Assembly: GCA_046727855.1 (NCBI GenBank)
Contig: JBKPDL010000189.1
Location: forward strand, 1-15,980
Length of the DNA: 15,980 nt
Source of the DNA: DASPWV01 sp046727855
GTDB taxonomy: Bacteria > Acidobacteriota > Vicinamibacteria > Vicinamibacterales > UBA2999
Direction: 5' to 3'
The notes beneath the pieces were generated by a model, which was given only the letters and a program-made list of their open reading frames with translations, did no database searches and had not been told where the DNA came from. Position 1 is the stretch's first letter; each line of letters opens with the position of its first letter. Below are positions 7,046 to 14,260 of the stretch, piece after piece. Position numbers and translations under genes: made by a program.

Positions 7046-8740
7046 CTACCAACCTATCGCGAGCCCATCCTTCCGGGGATCCGAGCCGCCCATGAGCACC
7101 CCGCTGCGCGGGTCGATGAGGATGCCTTGAAAGCCGCCCATCGCTCCGCGGCCATCCCGCACTGTGTGGCCGCGCGCTTCGAGCGCTTTGCGCACCTCGG
7201 CGCCGATGCCACTTTCAAGGGCCAGCTCGCCGCCGTGACGCATGCGCGCGGCTTCGCCGGCATCCTGAATGTTCATCCCAAAGTCGACCAGGTTCATGAC
7301 TACCTGCGCGTGCGCCTGCGCCTGGTTGTCTCCTCCCATGACGCCAAATGAGACCCACGGTTTGCCGTCCTTCAGGATCATGGCGGGGACGAGCGTGTGC
7401 AGTGGCCGCTTGTGCGGACCAATTTGATTGGGATGACCCGCGCGCAGGTTGAATCCTGATCCGCGATTGTGCAGCGTGATGCCGGTGTCGCCGGCAACGA
7501 TGCCGGCGCCGAAACCGGCGAAGAGCGACTGGATCAGCGAGATGACGTTGCCTTGGCCGTCCGCGGCCGTCATGGAAATCGTGTCGCCGAGATCGTCGCT
7601 GATGTAATCGAGCGTGACACCGGGAACCGGCCCCGGCCGGTAATTACCAGTCTTCTGGAGATCGATCTCCTTGCGTCGCGTGGCTGCGTAGTTCTTGTCG
7701 AGCAGCGTCTTGAGGACGTCCCTGCCCATCGCCTCGCGATCCGCGAGATATGCGGCGCGATCGGCAAACGCGATCTTCTTTGCCTCGCTGACAACGTGAA
7801 GGTAGTCGGCGGAGTTGTGGCCCATCGCTTTGATATCGAAGCCTTCGAGGATGTTCAGCATCTCGAGTGCGACGAAGCCTTGCGTGCTTGGCGGCATCTC
7901 GTGCACTTCGTAGCCGCGATAGGTCGTTGAAATCGTCTCAACCCAGTCGGCCGTGTGCGTCGTGAAATCGCGCTCGTCGAGCAGACCCTGGCGCGCTTTC
8001 ATGTCGGCGATAATCGCGCGTGCGATCGGGCCTTTGTAAAACGCGTCGCGGCCGCCCTTGGCGATCAACTCGAGCGAGTGCGCAAGATTGGGATTGGCGA
8101 AGATCTCGCCCGCGGCAGGCGCGCGTCCGTTGGGCAAAAAGGTCTTTGCCGCTGCCGGATCCTGCGACAACTTCTTCTCCGCGTCCTTCCAGTCGTCGGC
8201 CGTGATCTGCTGCACGGGGAATCCGTCGCGCGCGAAGCGGATGGCCGGCTGCAGCGCTTTTGCCATCGTGATGGTTCCAAACCGGTTGAGCAGCTGGCTC
8301 CATCCTTCGACAACACCTGGAACATCAACGGGGAGAGGACCCGTGCTCGGCATCTGTTCGAGCCCGCGGCGCGCAAATTCTTCCGGCGTGGCGGCGTACG
8401 CCGATCGCCCGCTCGCATCGAGCGCGTGCAGCTTCTTCGTTTTCGTGTCCCACACGATCGCAAAGAGATCACCGCCGATGCCGTTCATCGAGGGCTCGAC
8501 TACGGCAAGGACCCCCGCCGCGGTGATGGCGGCGTCGATCGCGTTGCCGCCGTCCTGCAGCGCCTTGAGTCCCGCTGCGGACGCGAGCGCCTGGCTCGTG
8601 GCGATCATGCCGTTTCGCCCCATCGCTGCCGAGCGTGTGCTGCGGATGTTGCCGGCCGGACGATCGCCGGGAACCTGCGCGGTGGGAACGGTCACGAGCA
8701 CGATGGCGCCCACCGCGATCGACAAAACCGAGCTTCGCAT
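7046..8740 (-). CDS. ggt: Gamma-glutamyltransferase
   Basis: The 564-residue periplasmic Ntn-hydrolase transfers or hydrolyses the gamma-glutamyl group of glutathione and related compounds. A signal peptide (MRSSVLSIAVGAIVLVTVPTAQ) is followed by GMIATSQALASAAGLKALQDGGNAIDAAI and EPSMNGIGGDLFAI (82-95). Arg112 in LDASGRS fits the conserved substrate arginine. The autocleavage site is at GDTISMTAADGQGN, so Thr387 should become the N-terminus and nucleophile of the small subunit. NVISLIQSLFAGFGAG and PLHTLVPAMILKDGKP follow as in the YwrD-like branch. The lid-loop region is short, also as in that branch, so hydrolysis of simple gamma-glutamyl substrates or gamma-glutamyl nylon/cephalosporin-type compounds is possible. 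The ATG has GGAGGG 4 bases upstream, and a TATAAT lies 20 bases upstream at the edge of a palindromic element. The stop codon meets a decayed gene fragment. Confidence 0.95.
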   Translation of the reverse strand: MRSSVLSIAVGAIVLVTVPTAQVPGDRPAGNIRSTRSAAMGRNGMIATSQALASAAGLKALQDGGNAIDAAITAAGVLAVVEPSMNGIGGDLFAIVWDTKTKKLHALDASGRSAYAATPEEFARRGLEQMPSTGPLPVDVPGVVEGWSQLLNRFGTITMAKALQPAIRFARDGFPVQQITADDWKDAEKKLSQDPAAAKTFLPNGRAPAAGEIFANPNLAHSLELIAKGGRDAFYKGPIARAIIADMKARQGLLDERDFTTHTADWVETISTTYRGYEVHEMPPSTQGFVALEMLNILEGFDIKAMGHNSADYLHVVSEAKKIAFADRAAYLADREAMGRDVLKTLLDKNYAATRRKEIDLQKTGNYRPGPVPGVTLDYISDDLGDTISMTAADGQGNVISLIQSLFAGFGAGIVAGDTGITLHNRGSGFNLRAGHPNQIGPHKRPLHTLVPAMILKDGKPWVSFGVMGGDNQAQAHAQVVMNLVDFGMNIQDAGEAARMRHGGELALESGIGAEVRKALEARGHTVRDGRGAMGGFQGILIDPRSGVLMGGSDPRKDGLAIGW

Positions 8741-8743
8741 ACG

Positions 8744-8766
8744 CCCTCCACAAGGGAGGGATTATA
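8744..8766 (-). promoter_or_regulatory. ggt -10 box and Shine-Dalgarno hairpin
   Basis: On the minus strand a perfect TATAAT (8766-8761) lies 20 bases before the ggt ATG, without a recognisable TTGACA upstream. Between them CCCTCC (minus 8760-8755) can pair with the Shine-Dalgarno GGAGGG (8749-8744) around a 5-base loop, which would occlude ribosome binding. The first two bases of TATAAT belong to the inverted-repeat end of the adjoining palindromic element. Confidence 0.55.
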
Positions 8767-9038
8767 GGACTGGTGGGACCCTGCGGGTGGGACCCTGCGC
8801 GGTAGGACCGCTCGGCTGCGCCTCGCGGTGGGAATTCGCGGACCTAAAGCCACCCCAACGCGCAAAGTCCGCGCGTTGGGGACCCCGGGCAGGTCCGCGC
8901 TACATGTTGATTCATGAACCCACGTAGCGCGGGGCTTTAGCCCCGCGTTCCTACCGCAAGCAAAGCGAGCGGTCCTACCCGAGCGTCGCGAGGGTCCCAT
9001 CACGCGCCAGCGCGGTCCCACTGGCAAAGCAAGTCCTA
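8765..9038. mobile_element. 274-bp nested palindrome, MITE-like
   Basis: The outer ends are TAGGACT (8765-8771) and AGTCCTA (9032-9038). Inside are further nested pairs: GTGGGACC (8773-8780) with GGTCCCAC (9014-9021), TGGGACCCTGCG (8788-8799) with imperfect GCGAGGGTCCCA (8988-8999), and GGTAGGACCGCTC (8801-8813) with GAGCGGTCCTACC (8967-8979). The core holds CCCCAACGCG/CGCGTTGGGG (8853-8862/8872-8881) and GCGGACCTAAAGC/REP sequences. It has no coding capacity and no clear target-site duplication. The right end includes the stop codon of the barrel gene. It is best described as a MITE-like or compound REP element; mobility is inference. Confidence 0.7.
8924..8953. repeat. REP-like palindrome in element core
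   Basis: CGCGGGGCT (8928-8936) and AGCCCCGCG (8939-8947) are perfect arms around TT, flanked by GTAG and CTAC. It is related to the palindrome at 6626-6650. Confidence 0.8.
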
Positions 9039-9581
9039 GAAATAGCGCTTCAACCCGACAAGCAAACCAAAACCATCCGGGTCCACGTGCGGTCGATCCT
9101 CGACCCATTGGTAGCGGCCTTCGAACTTCACCGTCCACGCGCGATTGAGAAACACCTCGAGCCCGCCGAGGACGTTCGCGCCGAAGTTGTTGTCGTCGGG
9201 CTCAATATGCTCGCCGTTGCTGTAGAACCGCAGGAAATGGATGCCGATGCCCGCGCCGAGAAACGGGTGAATGTTGCCGCCTTCCCAGTTGTAGATGACG
9301 TCGAGTCCCAGGCGAAGCTGCCGCTCGTCGGCGTCGTCCGACAGCTCATAGCCGTTGCGAATCGCGGTGAAGATCGGCCGGAAGCCTACCCGCCGCGTCG
9401 CGTAGAACTCGACAAAGCCGTCCGCGATCCAGCCGGCGTCGAGTTGCTCGTCGGAGGGTACGAAGAGGCCGATGTCTCCACCCGCGGCCACCTGGCCCTT
9501 GAGGGGTTGCGCCGATGCGAGTGCGGGCACAGCGCTCAGCAATGCCGCTAAAAGAACAGGGCGAATGGCAGAGTTCGTCAT
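9036..9581 (-). CDS. Small outer-membrane beta-barrel protein
   Basis: The 181-residue protein has a Sec signal peptide (MTNSAIRPVLLAALLSAVPALASA, cleavage after about residue 24). The mature part of about 157 residues has alternating polar/hydrophobic strands rich in aromatic girdle residues (GDIGLFV, GFVEFYATRRVGFRP, LRLGLDVIYNW, IHPFLGAGIGIHF, WTVKFEGRYQW). The chain ends in GLLVGLKRYF, the C-terminal Phe typical of outer-membrane barrels recognised by the BAM complex. The length suits an eight-stranded barrel of the OmpW/OmpX or general porin-like family. Function is unknown; structural, adhesive or small-solute roles are all possible. The stop codon lies inside the inverted end of the palindromic element, so the element may have replaced the original 3' flank. 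It is divergent from the oxidoreductase operon over 60 bp. Confidence 0.88.
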   Translation of the reverse strand: MTNSAIRPVLLAALLSAVPALASAQPLKGQVAAGGDIGLFVPSDEQLDAGWIADGFVEFYATRRVGFRPIFTAIRNGYELSDDADERQLRLGLDVIYNWEGGNIHPFLGAGIGIHFLRFYSNGEHIEPDDNNFGANVLGGLEVFLNRAWTVKFEGRYQWVEDRPHVDPDGFGLLVGLKRYF

Positions 9582-9647
9582 GCGCGCCGGTATCGCAAAC
9601 GCGGGACCATCACTTTAAACGCCTGTTCAAACGGCGGTATAGTGAAG
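9582..9647. promoter_or_regulatory. Divergent promoter region before aldehyde oxidoreductase
   Basis: A TATAGT at 9638-9643 resembles a -10 box, but it overlaps the GTG at 9642. If it is the -10, transcription would start near 9650 and translation would have to use the ATG at 9654 or later, on a nearly leaderless message. TTGAAC on the minus strand (near 9624-9629) could serve the barrel gene. Both are weak visual assignments. Confidence 0.3.
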
Positions 9648-11633
9648 ATGGCAATGACCATCCGCGATCGCGTGTCAGCTCTTCTCACCGCAATGCCGCG
9701 CGAGCCGCAATACGCGTCGCAGGGCGCGACTGTCTTTGTCGACCTCGAACGTAGCGAAACCCGACGCGCGTATACGCCGCTGAGCGTGACGCGAGCACTC
9801 CTCGGCGGGCGCGGCGCGAACATGTATTACCTGTTCCGTTTGTTCGATGAGACACGTCAGCCGCTCGACCCCGAGATTCCGCTGATCTTCGGTTCAGGTC
9901 CCCTTACGGGATTAGTACCGAGCGCGGCGCGGGGTAACTGCACGTCATGGTCGCCCGACTCGGGCGTGCTGATGGATTCGAACGCCGGCGACTACTTTCC
10001 GTCGTTCATCCGCATGAACGGCATCGATCACCTTGTCCTCTACGGCCGCGCACCACGATGGACATTGATCGTGGTACGCGAAGGTTCGTTCGAATTCCGC
10101 GATGCGGCCGCGTACGTCGGCCTTGACAACATCGACATGCGCGAAGCGGTCGCGCGCGATTTCGGCGGCGTGTGGGCGCGCAACATGTCGATGGTCAACA
10201 TCACGCGCGCAGGCGAAAACCTGGTGCTCACGAGCGGCATCATGGCCGGCCCGAAAGCGATCTACGCGCGCGGCGGTCCGGGCGCGAAGATGGGATCGCT
10301 GCAGTTGAAGGCGATCGTCACGCTGTCGCCGATCCGCGAGTTTCCAACACCCGAGCCCTACAAACCCTACAACCGCCATATCGCGGGCAAACTTCTTGGC
10401 ACCTCGGTAGTGAAGAACGCGCTGTCGAAGACCGGCACACCGTTTCTCTACAAACCCAGTCGTTTGCTTGGTGCCATGGGGACGAAGAACAACCAGGAAA
10501 CGACGTGGACCGAACGGCTCGACGCATCGAACATCGATCCGTATCGGCCGGGCATGGAAGGGTGTTTCCGCTGTCCCGTGAATTGCCGGCCGCTCAACGA
10601 CCTTCGTAAGGACGGCGGCGATCGATACAGCAAAGGTGATGGGCCCGAATACGTGACGCTCGGCAAGTTCGGGCCGAATCTCGGCATCGACAACGTCGAA
10701 GCGGTCATTCGCCTGAACAACATCTGCAACGACCTCGGCTTCGATACGGCGTCGATGGGGTCGGCGCTCGGCTGGGCGCTGGAGCTCTTTCAGCGCGGCA
10801 TCATCACCGAGGCACACACCGGTGGGCTGCGGCTGCAGTGGGGCGACGCCGCGCTCATGGAGCGGCTCCTGTTCATGACCGCGCGTCGCGAAGGGTTTGG
10901 CGACGTGCTTGCCGAGAGTGCACGCGCCGTCGAGAAGGGCCACTATCCGGCCGAAGCGCTCAACTACCGCATGACGGTGAAGGGATTGTGGCAAAGCGAT
11001 CCGCACGACGCGCGGATTCTCAAAGCCTTCGCGCTCGGACTGGCAGTGGCGACGCGCGGCATGGACCATCTGCGCAACCGCGTGACGCTCGAGATCAACG
11101 CGAAAATCAACGACGATGCGCGGTTCAAGGAGCAACTGTACGGAGGGCGCGTCAGCGCCGAACCGAATAGCTACGTCGATAAAGAGCAGGCGGTGCGCGC
11201 GTGCGAGAACATCTACGCGGTCGGCGACGCCGTAGGCATGTGCCGTTTTACGACGAAGCTGTTCAACAGCCCATCACTGCCGGGGATGGAGGAATTTCAA
11301 GAGCAACTCGCGCACGTGACGGGATTGAGATTCACGCTCGACGAGCTCGATCGTGTGGGCCTGAACATCATGGGTGTCGAGCGGTTGATCAACTATCGGC
11401 TCGGTGTGCGGCGGAAAGACGACACGCTGCCGAATCGCTGGTTCGACGAGCCGAGCACCGCCGGTCCGTTCAAGGGCGAGCGCATCGATCGCGCCGAATT
11501 CGATCGCATGTTGTCGCGTTTCTACGAGATCTCGCAGCTCACCGAAGAAGGCATTCCACGCGAGCCGTTCCGGCACGAGCTGGAAGCCGTGTTGGAGAAC
11601 AGGGAGGTCAGGGAGATCAGGGAGGAAATGTAA
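9642..11633 (+). CDS. Aldehyde:ferredoxin oxidoreductase family enzyme (W/Mo)
   Basis: The 663-residue protein is of the AOR family, cytosolic enzymes with a tungsten (or molybdenum) bis-pyranopterin and one 4Fe-4S cluster. They typically oxidise aldehydes to acids with ferredoxin. The N-terminal domain shows LLGGRGANMYYLF, PLIFGSGPLTGLVPSAARGN and DSNAGDYFPSFIRMNGIDHLVLYG. Cluster ligands are Cys308, Cys311 and Cys315 (GCFRCPVNC) with Cys534 (GMCRF) as the fourth. GPEYVTLGKFGPN (334-346) and ATRGMDHLR with His476 match the metal/pterin-site segments. The common PEYET is here PEYVT. The C-terminal end contains a short acidic repeat read from a 9-bp array. The GTG at 9642 was taken; ATGs at 9648 and 9654 are equally possible. 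MoaD- and XDH-type genes follow. The physiological substrate is unknown. Confidence 0.92.
   Translation: MKMAMTIRDRVSALLTAMPREPQYASQGATVFVDLERSETRRAYTPLSVTRALLGGRGANMYYLFRLFDETRQPLDPEIPLIFGSGPLTGLVPSAARGNCTSWSPDSGVLMDSNAGDYFPSFIRMNGIDHLVLYGRAPRWTLIVVREGSFEFRDAAAYVGLDNIDMREAVARDFGGVWARNMSMVNITRAGENLVLTSGIMAGPKAIYARGGPGAKMGSLQLKAIVTLSPIREFPTPEPYKPYNRHIAGKLLGTSVVKNALSKTGTPFLYKPSRLLGAMGTKNNQETTWTERLDASNIDPYRPGMEGCFRCPVNCRPLNDLRKDGGDRYSKGDGPEYVTLGKFGPNLGIDNVEAVIRLNNICNDLGFDTASMGSALGWALELFQRGIITEAHTGGLRLQWGDAALMERLLFMTARREGFGDVLAESARAVEKGHYPAEALNYRMTVKGLWQSDPHDARILKAFALGLAVATRGMDHLRNRVTLEINAKINDDARFKEQLYGGRVSAEPNSYVDKEQAVRACENIYAVGDAVGMCRFTTKLFNSPSLPGMEEFQEQLAHVTGLRFTLDELDRVGLNIMGVERLINYRLGVRRKDDTLPNRWFDEPSTAGPFKGERIDRAEFDRMLSRFYEISQLTEEGIPREPFRHELEAVLENREVREIREEM
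11601..11626. repeat. AGGGAGNTC nonamer array at gene end
   Basis: Three 9-bp units (CAGGGAGGT, CAGGGAGAT, CAGGGAGGA) at the end of the AOR-family gene, translated as VREIRE. CAGGGAGATC here is the reverse complement of GATCTCCCTG at 11729-11738 and 11760-11769. Confidence 0.85.
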
Positions 11634-11647
11634 ATGTCTGGTTCTCT

Positions 11648-11771
11648 GATCTACCGGATCTCCTCGATTTCCCGGATCTCGCCGATCTCCCCGATCTCCT
11701 CGATTTCCTGGATCTCGCCGATCTCCCCGATCTCCCTGTCGATTCTCTCCGATCTCCCCGATCTCCCTGTC
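11648..11771. repeat. GATCTCCCC nonamer array between genes
   Basis: About 13 units of 9 bp (GATCTCCCC, GATCTCCTC, GATTTCCCG, GATCTCGCC and the like). A 36-bp higher-order unit of four nonamers is present twice in a row (11666-11701 and 11702-11728 onward with slight change), suggesting recent expansion. It fills the gap between the oxidoreductase and the MoaD gene and can pair with 11601-11626. On the plus strand it is open as a DLP/DLL-type reading, but this is not credible protein. Confidence 0.9.
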
Positions 11772-11776
11772 AACGC

Positions 11777-12028
11777 ATGATCACGGTTCGCTTCCCGTCG
11801 ATGCTGCAGGCGCTGGCGGGACGCGAGCTCACCGTCGACGAACCCGTAGCCGATCTCGGCGCACTGCTCGATGCGCTCGAGCAGAAGATTCCCGGCCTTG
11901 CGCGCGACCTTGCCGATCCGATCTACAACTTCGCGGTCAACGACGAGATGCTGCTGCACAGCGTGCGCACGCATCCGCTGAGGAACGGCGACGTGGTTGA
12001 GATCGTTCCCACGATTTCGGGCGGCTAG
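11777..12028 (+). CDS. MoaD/ThiS family sulfur carrier
   Basis: The 83-residue ubiquitin-like protein begins MITVRFPSMLQALAGREL and ends EIVPTISGG. The terminal Gly-Gly is the hallmark of MoaD/ThiS proteins, adenylated by MoeB/ThiF-type enzymes and then thiocarboxylated to donate sulfur. In molybdopterin synthesis it would form the dithiolene with MoaE. ADLGALLDALEQKIPGLARDL and NDEMLLHSVRTHPLRNGDVVEIVP follow the family pattern. Its place between two pterin-metal oxidoreductase loci argues for a role in making the cofactor for one or both, rather than thiamine synthesis. I chose the ATG at 11777 because the family fold begins there. The frame stays open far upstream through the repeat array, but no Shine-Dalgarno supports a longer start. 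No MoaE or MoeB partner is encoded in this window. Confidence 0.9.
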   Translation: MITVRFPSMLQALAGRELTVDEPVADLGALLDALEQKIPGLARDLADPIYNFAVNDEMLLHSVRTHPLRNGDVVEIVPTISGG

Positions 12029-12096
12029 GTACGCAGTGTTGCCGGTCGCGAGGCGGTTTCGCTTCGCGTTTGGTCGCACCCGCCGAAGTCACGTGT

Positions 12097-12102
12097 TACA
12101 GT
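12097..12102 (+). promoter_or_regulatory. Possible -10 just before GTG start
   Basis: TACAGT, preceded by TGT, lies 6 bases before the GTG at 12109. It resembles the TATAGT that overlaps the first start codon of the AOR-family gene. A -10 this close would put the transcription start inside or at the coding start. Visual evidence only. Confidence 0.25.
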
Positions 12103-12108
12103 GCCGGC

Positions 12109-14253
12109 GTGGCGCACGCGGTCGGGAAAAATGTTCGTCGCAAGGATGGTGACGCCAAGGTCACCGGCGCGGCGAAATACATCGACGATGTTTCTTTCCC
12201 CGGCATGCTCCACGGGACGACGATTCGATCGACGGTCCCGCGCGCCAGCATCGTGTCTATCAAGCTCGGGTTCGACACATCAGGCTTCACTGTTGTCGAC
12301 TATCGTGACATCCCCGGCGCCAACGTTGTTGCCCTCATAGACGACGACCAGCCGTGCCTCGCGGAGCGCGAGGTCTATCACGTCGCCGAACCGATCATCC
12401 TGGTCGCGCATGCGGATCGCGATCGCCTGGCAACCGTGAATCCGCAAATCGAGTACCGTCCGCAACCGGCGCTCTTCGATCCCGAGCGATCGGCCAAATC
12501 GTTCAAGAACATCGAAATCAGGAAAGGCTCGCTCGCAGAAGGATTCGCCGACGCCGCTCTCGTCATCGAAGGCGAATACCGGACGGGTCATCAGGAGCAG
12601 TTGTATATCGAAACAAACGGTGTCATTGCGGTGCCAAATGGCGACGCGATGACGGTGTACGGTTCGCTGCAGTGTCCGTATTACGTGCACAAAGCCCTGA
12701 AGGTGCTGCTTGGTGTCGCGGATGACAAGGTGCGTGTGATTCAGACGGAAACCGGCGGCGGCTTCGGCGGCAAGGAAGAGTATCCGTCGCACATCGCCTG
12801 TCATGCGGCGCTGCTTGCGCGCAAGTCGGGCCGGCCGGTGAAGCTGATCTACGACCGCGTGGAGGACATGCTCGCGACGACCAAGCGCCACCCGGCAATC
12901 ATTCGCCACCGTACGGGCGTGAAGCGCGACGGACGCCTGACGGCCATGGATATCGAAGTGGTACTCGACGGCGGCGCCTACTGCACCTTGAGCCCGGTCG
13001 TCCTCTCGCGCGGGGTGTTGCACGCGTCAGGACCGTATCGATGTCCGCACGCCCGCATCCGCGGGCGTGCGATGCGCACGAACACACCTCCCAACGGCGC
13101 GTTCCGCGGCTTTGGCGCGCCGCAAACGCAGTTTGGCGCCGAAGTCCACATGGAACGCATTGCCGAAACGCTCGGCGTGGACCCGGTGCGTCTACGCGAG
13201 ATGAATGCCCTTCGTCCCGGCGATACGACCGCGACCGGCCAGGTACTTGGCGACGACGCGAGCGCGATCCTTGTGTTGCGCGAAGCGGTGAAGCGCAGCG
13301 GCTTCCATCGCAAGCGCCGAAAATGGCAAGGCACTCGGCGGGGAATTGGCCTCTCGTTGTTCTTTCACGGGTCAGGCTTCACCGGCGCCGGCGAGGTGAA
13401 GCTGGCGTCGAAAGCGTCGCTCGAGCTCACGGCTCGCGGCGTGCGGATTCTTGTGGCATCTACTGAAATCGGACAGGGCACGCGAACGATGCATGCGCAG
13501 ATCGTCGCCGACGCACTCGGCATCCCGTTTGACGCCGTGGAGGTGAACGATGCCGACACTGGTCGTGTGCCGGATAGCGGTCCAACCGTGGCGTCGCGCA
13601 CCTGCATGATTGTCGGGCGTCTGTTGCAGCGCGCGGCGCAGGAGATGCGTGCGCGGCTCGGCCGACTATCGCCGGCCGCGTATTACAAGAAGCACGGGCC
13701 CTTCGTGATCACGACCCAATACGAAAAGCCGCCGGAGATTCAGTGGGACGACGACCGGTATCGCGGCGATGCCTACGGGAGCTATGGCTGGGGATGCAAC
13801 GTCGTTGAGCTCGACGTCGATCCAGTGACATGGCAGGTGAACGTGCTGCACACCACAGCCGTGGCCGAGATCGGCAAGGCGATCCATCCTGTGATGGTCA
13901 TCGGGCAGATCGACGGCGGCACCGCACAGGGCCTGGGGTACGCGTTGCTGGAGGAAGTGGTGATGCGCGACGGCCGGATGGCGAACGCGCAGCTCACCAA
14001 TTACATCATCCCGACACCGCTCGATACGCCGCCGATTGAATCGATTGTGCTCGAACGGCCGTATCGGCACGGACCATTCGGTGCGAAGGGTGTGGGGGAG
14101 ATGCCGATTGATGGTCCCGCGCCCGCCGTGGTGAATGCGCTGCGGCATGTCGGATTCGATGTGCGGTCGATCCCCGTAACACCGGAGCGGTTGATGAATG
14201 CAGCCGGGCTGAAGCCCGGCCCCACCATCCATCGGTGGTGGAACATCAGCTGA
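12109..14253 (+). CDS. Xanthine dehydrogenase family molybdopterin-binding subunit
   Basis: This 714-residue subunit holds the Mo-molybdopterin centre of a hydroxylase of the xanthine oxidase family. It begins with VGKNVRRKDGDAKVTGAAKYIDD, the usual N-terminal module. Pterin/Mo-site motifs are ETGGGFGGKEEYP (about 213-226), PPNGAFRGFGAPQ (327-339), TEIGQGTRT (452-460) and GPFGAKGVGEMP with the catalytic base Glu664. The AFRGFG motif marks it as xanthine/aldehyde type, not CO dehydrogenase, which has a Cys-containing AYRCSFR loop. GTG at 12109 was preferred over a TTG at 12070 because the family N-terminus starts there. The final 17 residues, with LKPGPTIHRWWNIS, are encoded by a REP-like palindrome and look like an acquired tail. 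The substrate (purine, aldehyde or N-heterocycle) is unknown. The 2Fe-2S gene follows after 7 bases. Confidence 0.92.
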   Translation: MAHAVGKNVRRKDGDAKVTGAAKYIDDVSFPGMLHGTTIRSTVPRASIVSIKLGFDTSGFTVVDYRDIPGANVVALIDDDQPCLAEREVYHVAEPIILVAHADRDRLATVNPQIEYRPQPALFDPERSAKSFKNIEIRKGSLAEGFADAALVIEGEYRTGHQEQLYIETNGVIAVPNGDAMTVYGSLQCPYYVHKALKVLLGVADDKVRVIQTETGGGFGGKEEYPSHIACHAALLARKSGRPVKLIYDRVEDMLATTKRHPAIIRHRTGVKRDGRLTAMDIEVVLDGGAYCTLSPVVLSRGVLHASGPYRCPHARIRGRAMRTNTPPNGAFRGFGAPQTQFGAEVHMERIAETLGVDPVRLREMNALRPGDTTATGQVLGDDASAILVLREAVKRSGFHRKRRKWQGTRRGIGLSLFFHGSGFTGAGEVKLASKASLELTARGVRILVASTEIGQGTRTMHAQIVADALGIPFDAVEVNDADTGRVPDSGPTVASRTCMIVGRLLQRAAQEMRARLGRLSPAAYYKKHGPFVITTQYEKPPEIQWDDDRYRGDAYGSYGWGCNVVELDVDPVTWQVNVLHTTAVAEIGKAIHPVMVIGQIDGGTAQGLGYALLEEVVMRDGRMANAQLTNYIIPTPLDTPPIESIVLERPYRHGPFGAKGVGEMPIDGPAPAVVNALRHVGFDVRSIPVTPERLMNAAGLKPGPTIHRWWNIS
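14203..14220. repeat. REP-like palindrome inside coding end
   Basis: GCCGGGCT and AGCCCGGC are perfect 8-bp arms around GA, followed by a second small dyad CCACC/GGTGG (14222-14226/14234-14238). It encodes the C-terminal GLKPGPT of the molybdopterin subunit. It resembles the G/C-rich CTTTAG or CTGAAG palindromes elsewhere in the window. Confidence 0.75.
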
Positions 14254-14260
14254 GACGCGC

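Noticed and set aside
7955..8767. Long plus-strand frames opposite ggt
   Set aside because: Antisense shadows; ggt motifs, signal peptide and Shine-Dalgarno are on the minus strand.
9945..11135. A 396-codon open frame on the minus strand
   Set aside because: Entirely antisense to the AOR-family gene whose motifs are unmistakable; His/Arg-rich shadow composition typical of GC-rich antisense frames.
11648..11771. CRISPR array
   Set aside because: Units are 9 bp and contiguous with no unique spacers; no cas genes are near.
11201..11776. Extension of the MoaD frame upstream through the repeat array to 11201
   Set aside because: It would overlap the AOR gene in another frame and encode only DLP/DLL repeats; the ubiquitin-like fold begins at 11777.
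12070..12108. TTG start of the molybdopterin subunit
   Set aside because: The extra 13 residues match nothing in the family and TTG is rarer; GTG at 12109 precedes the conserved N-terminus.
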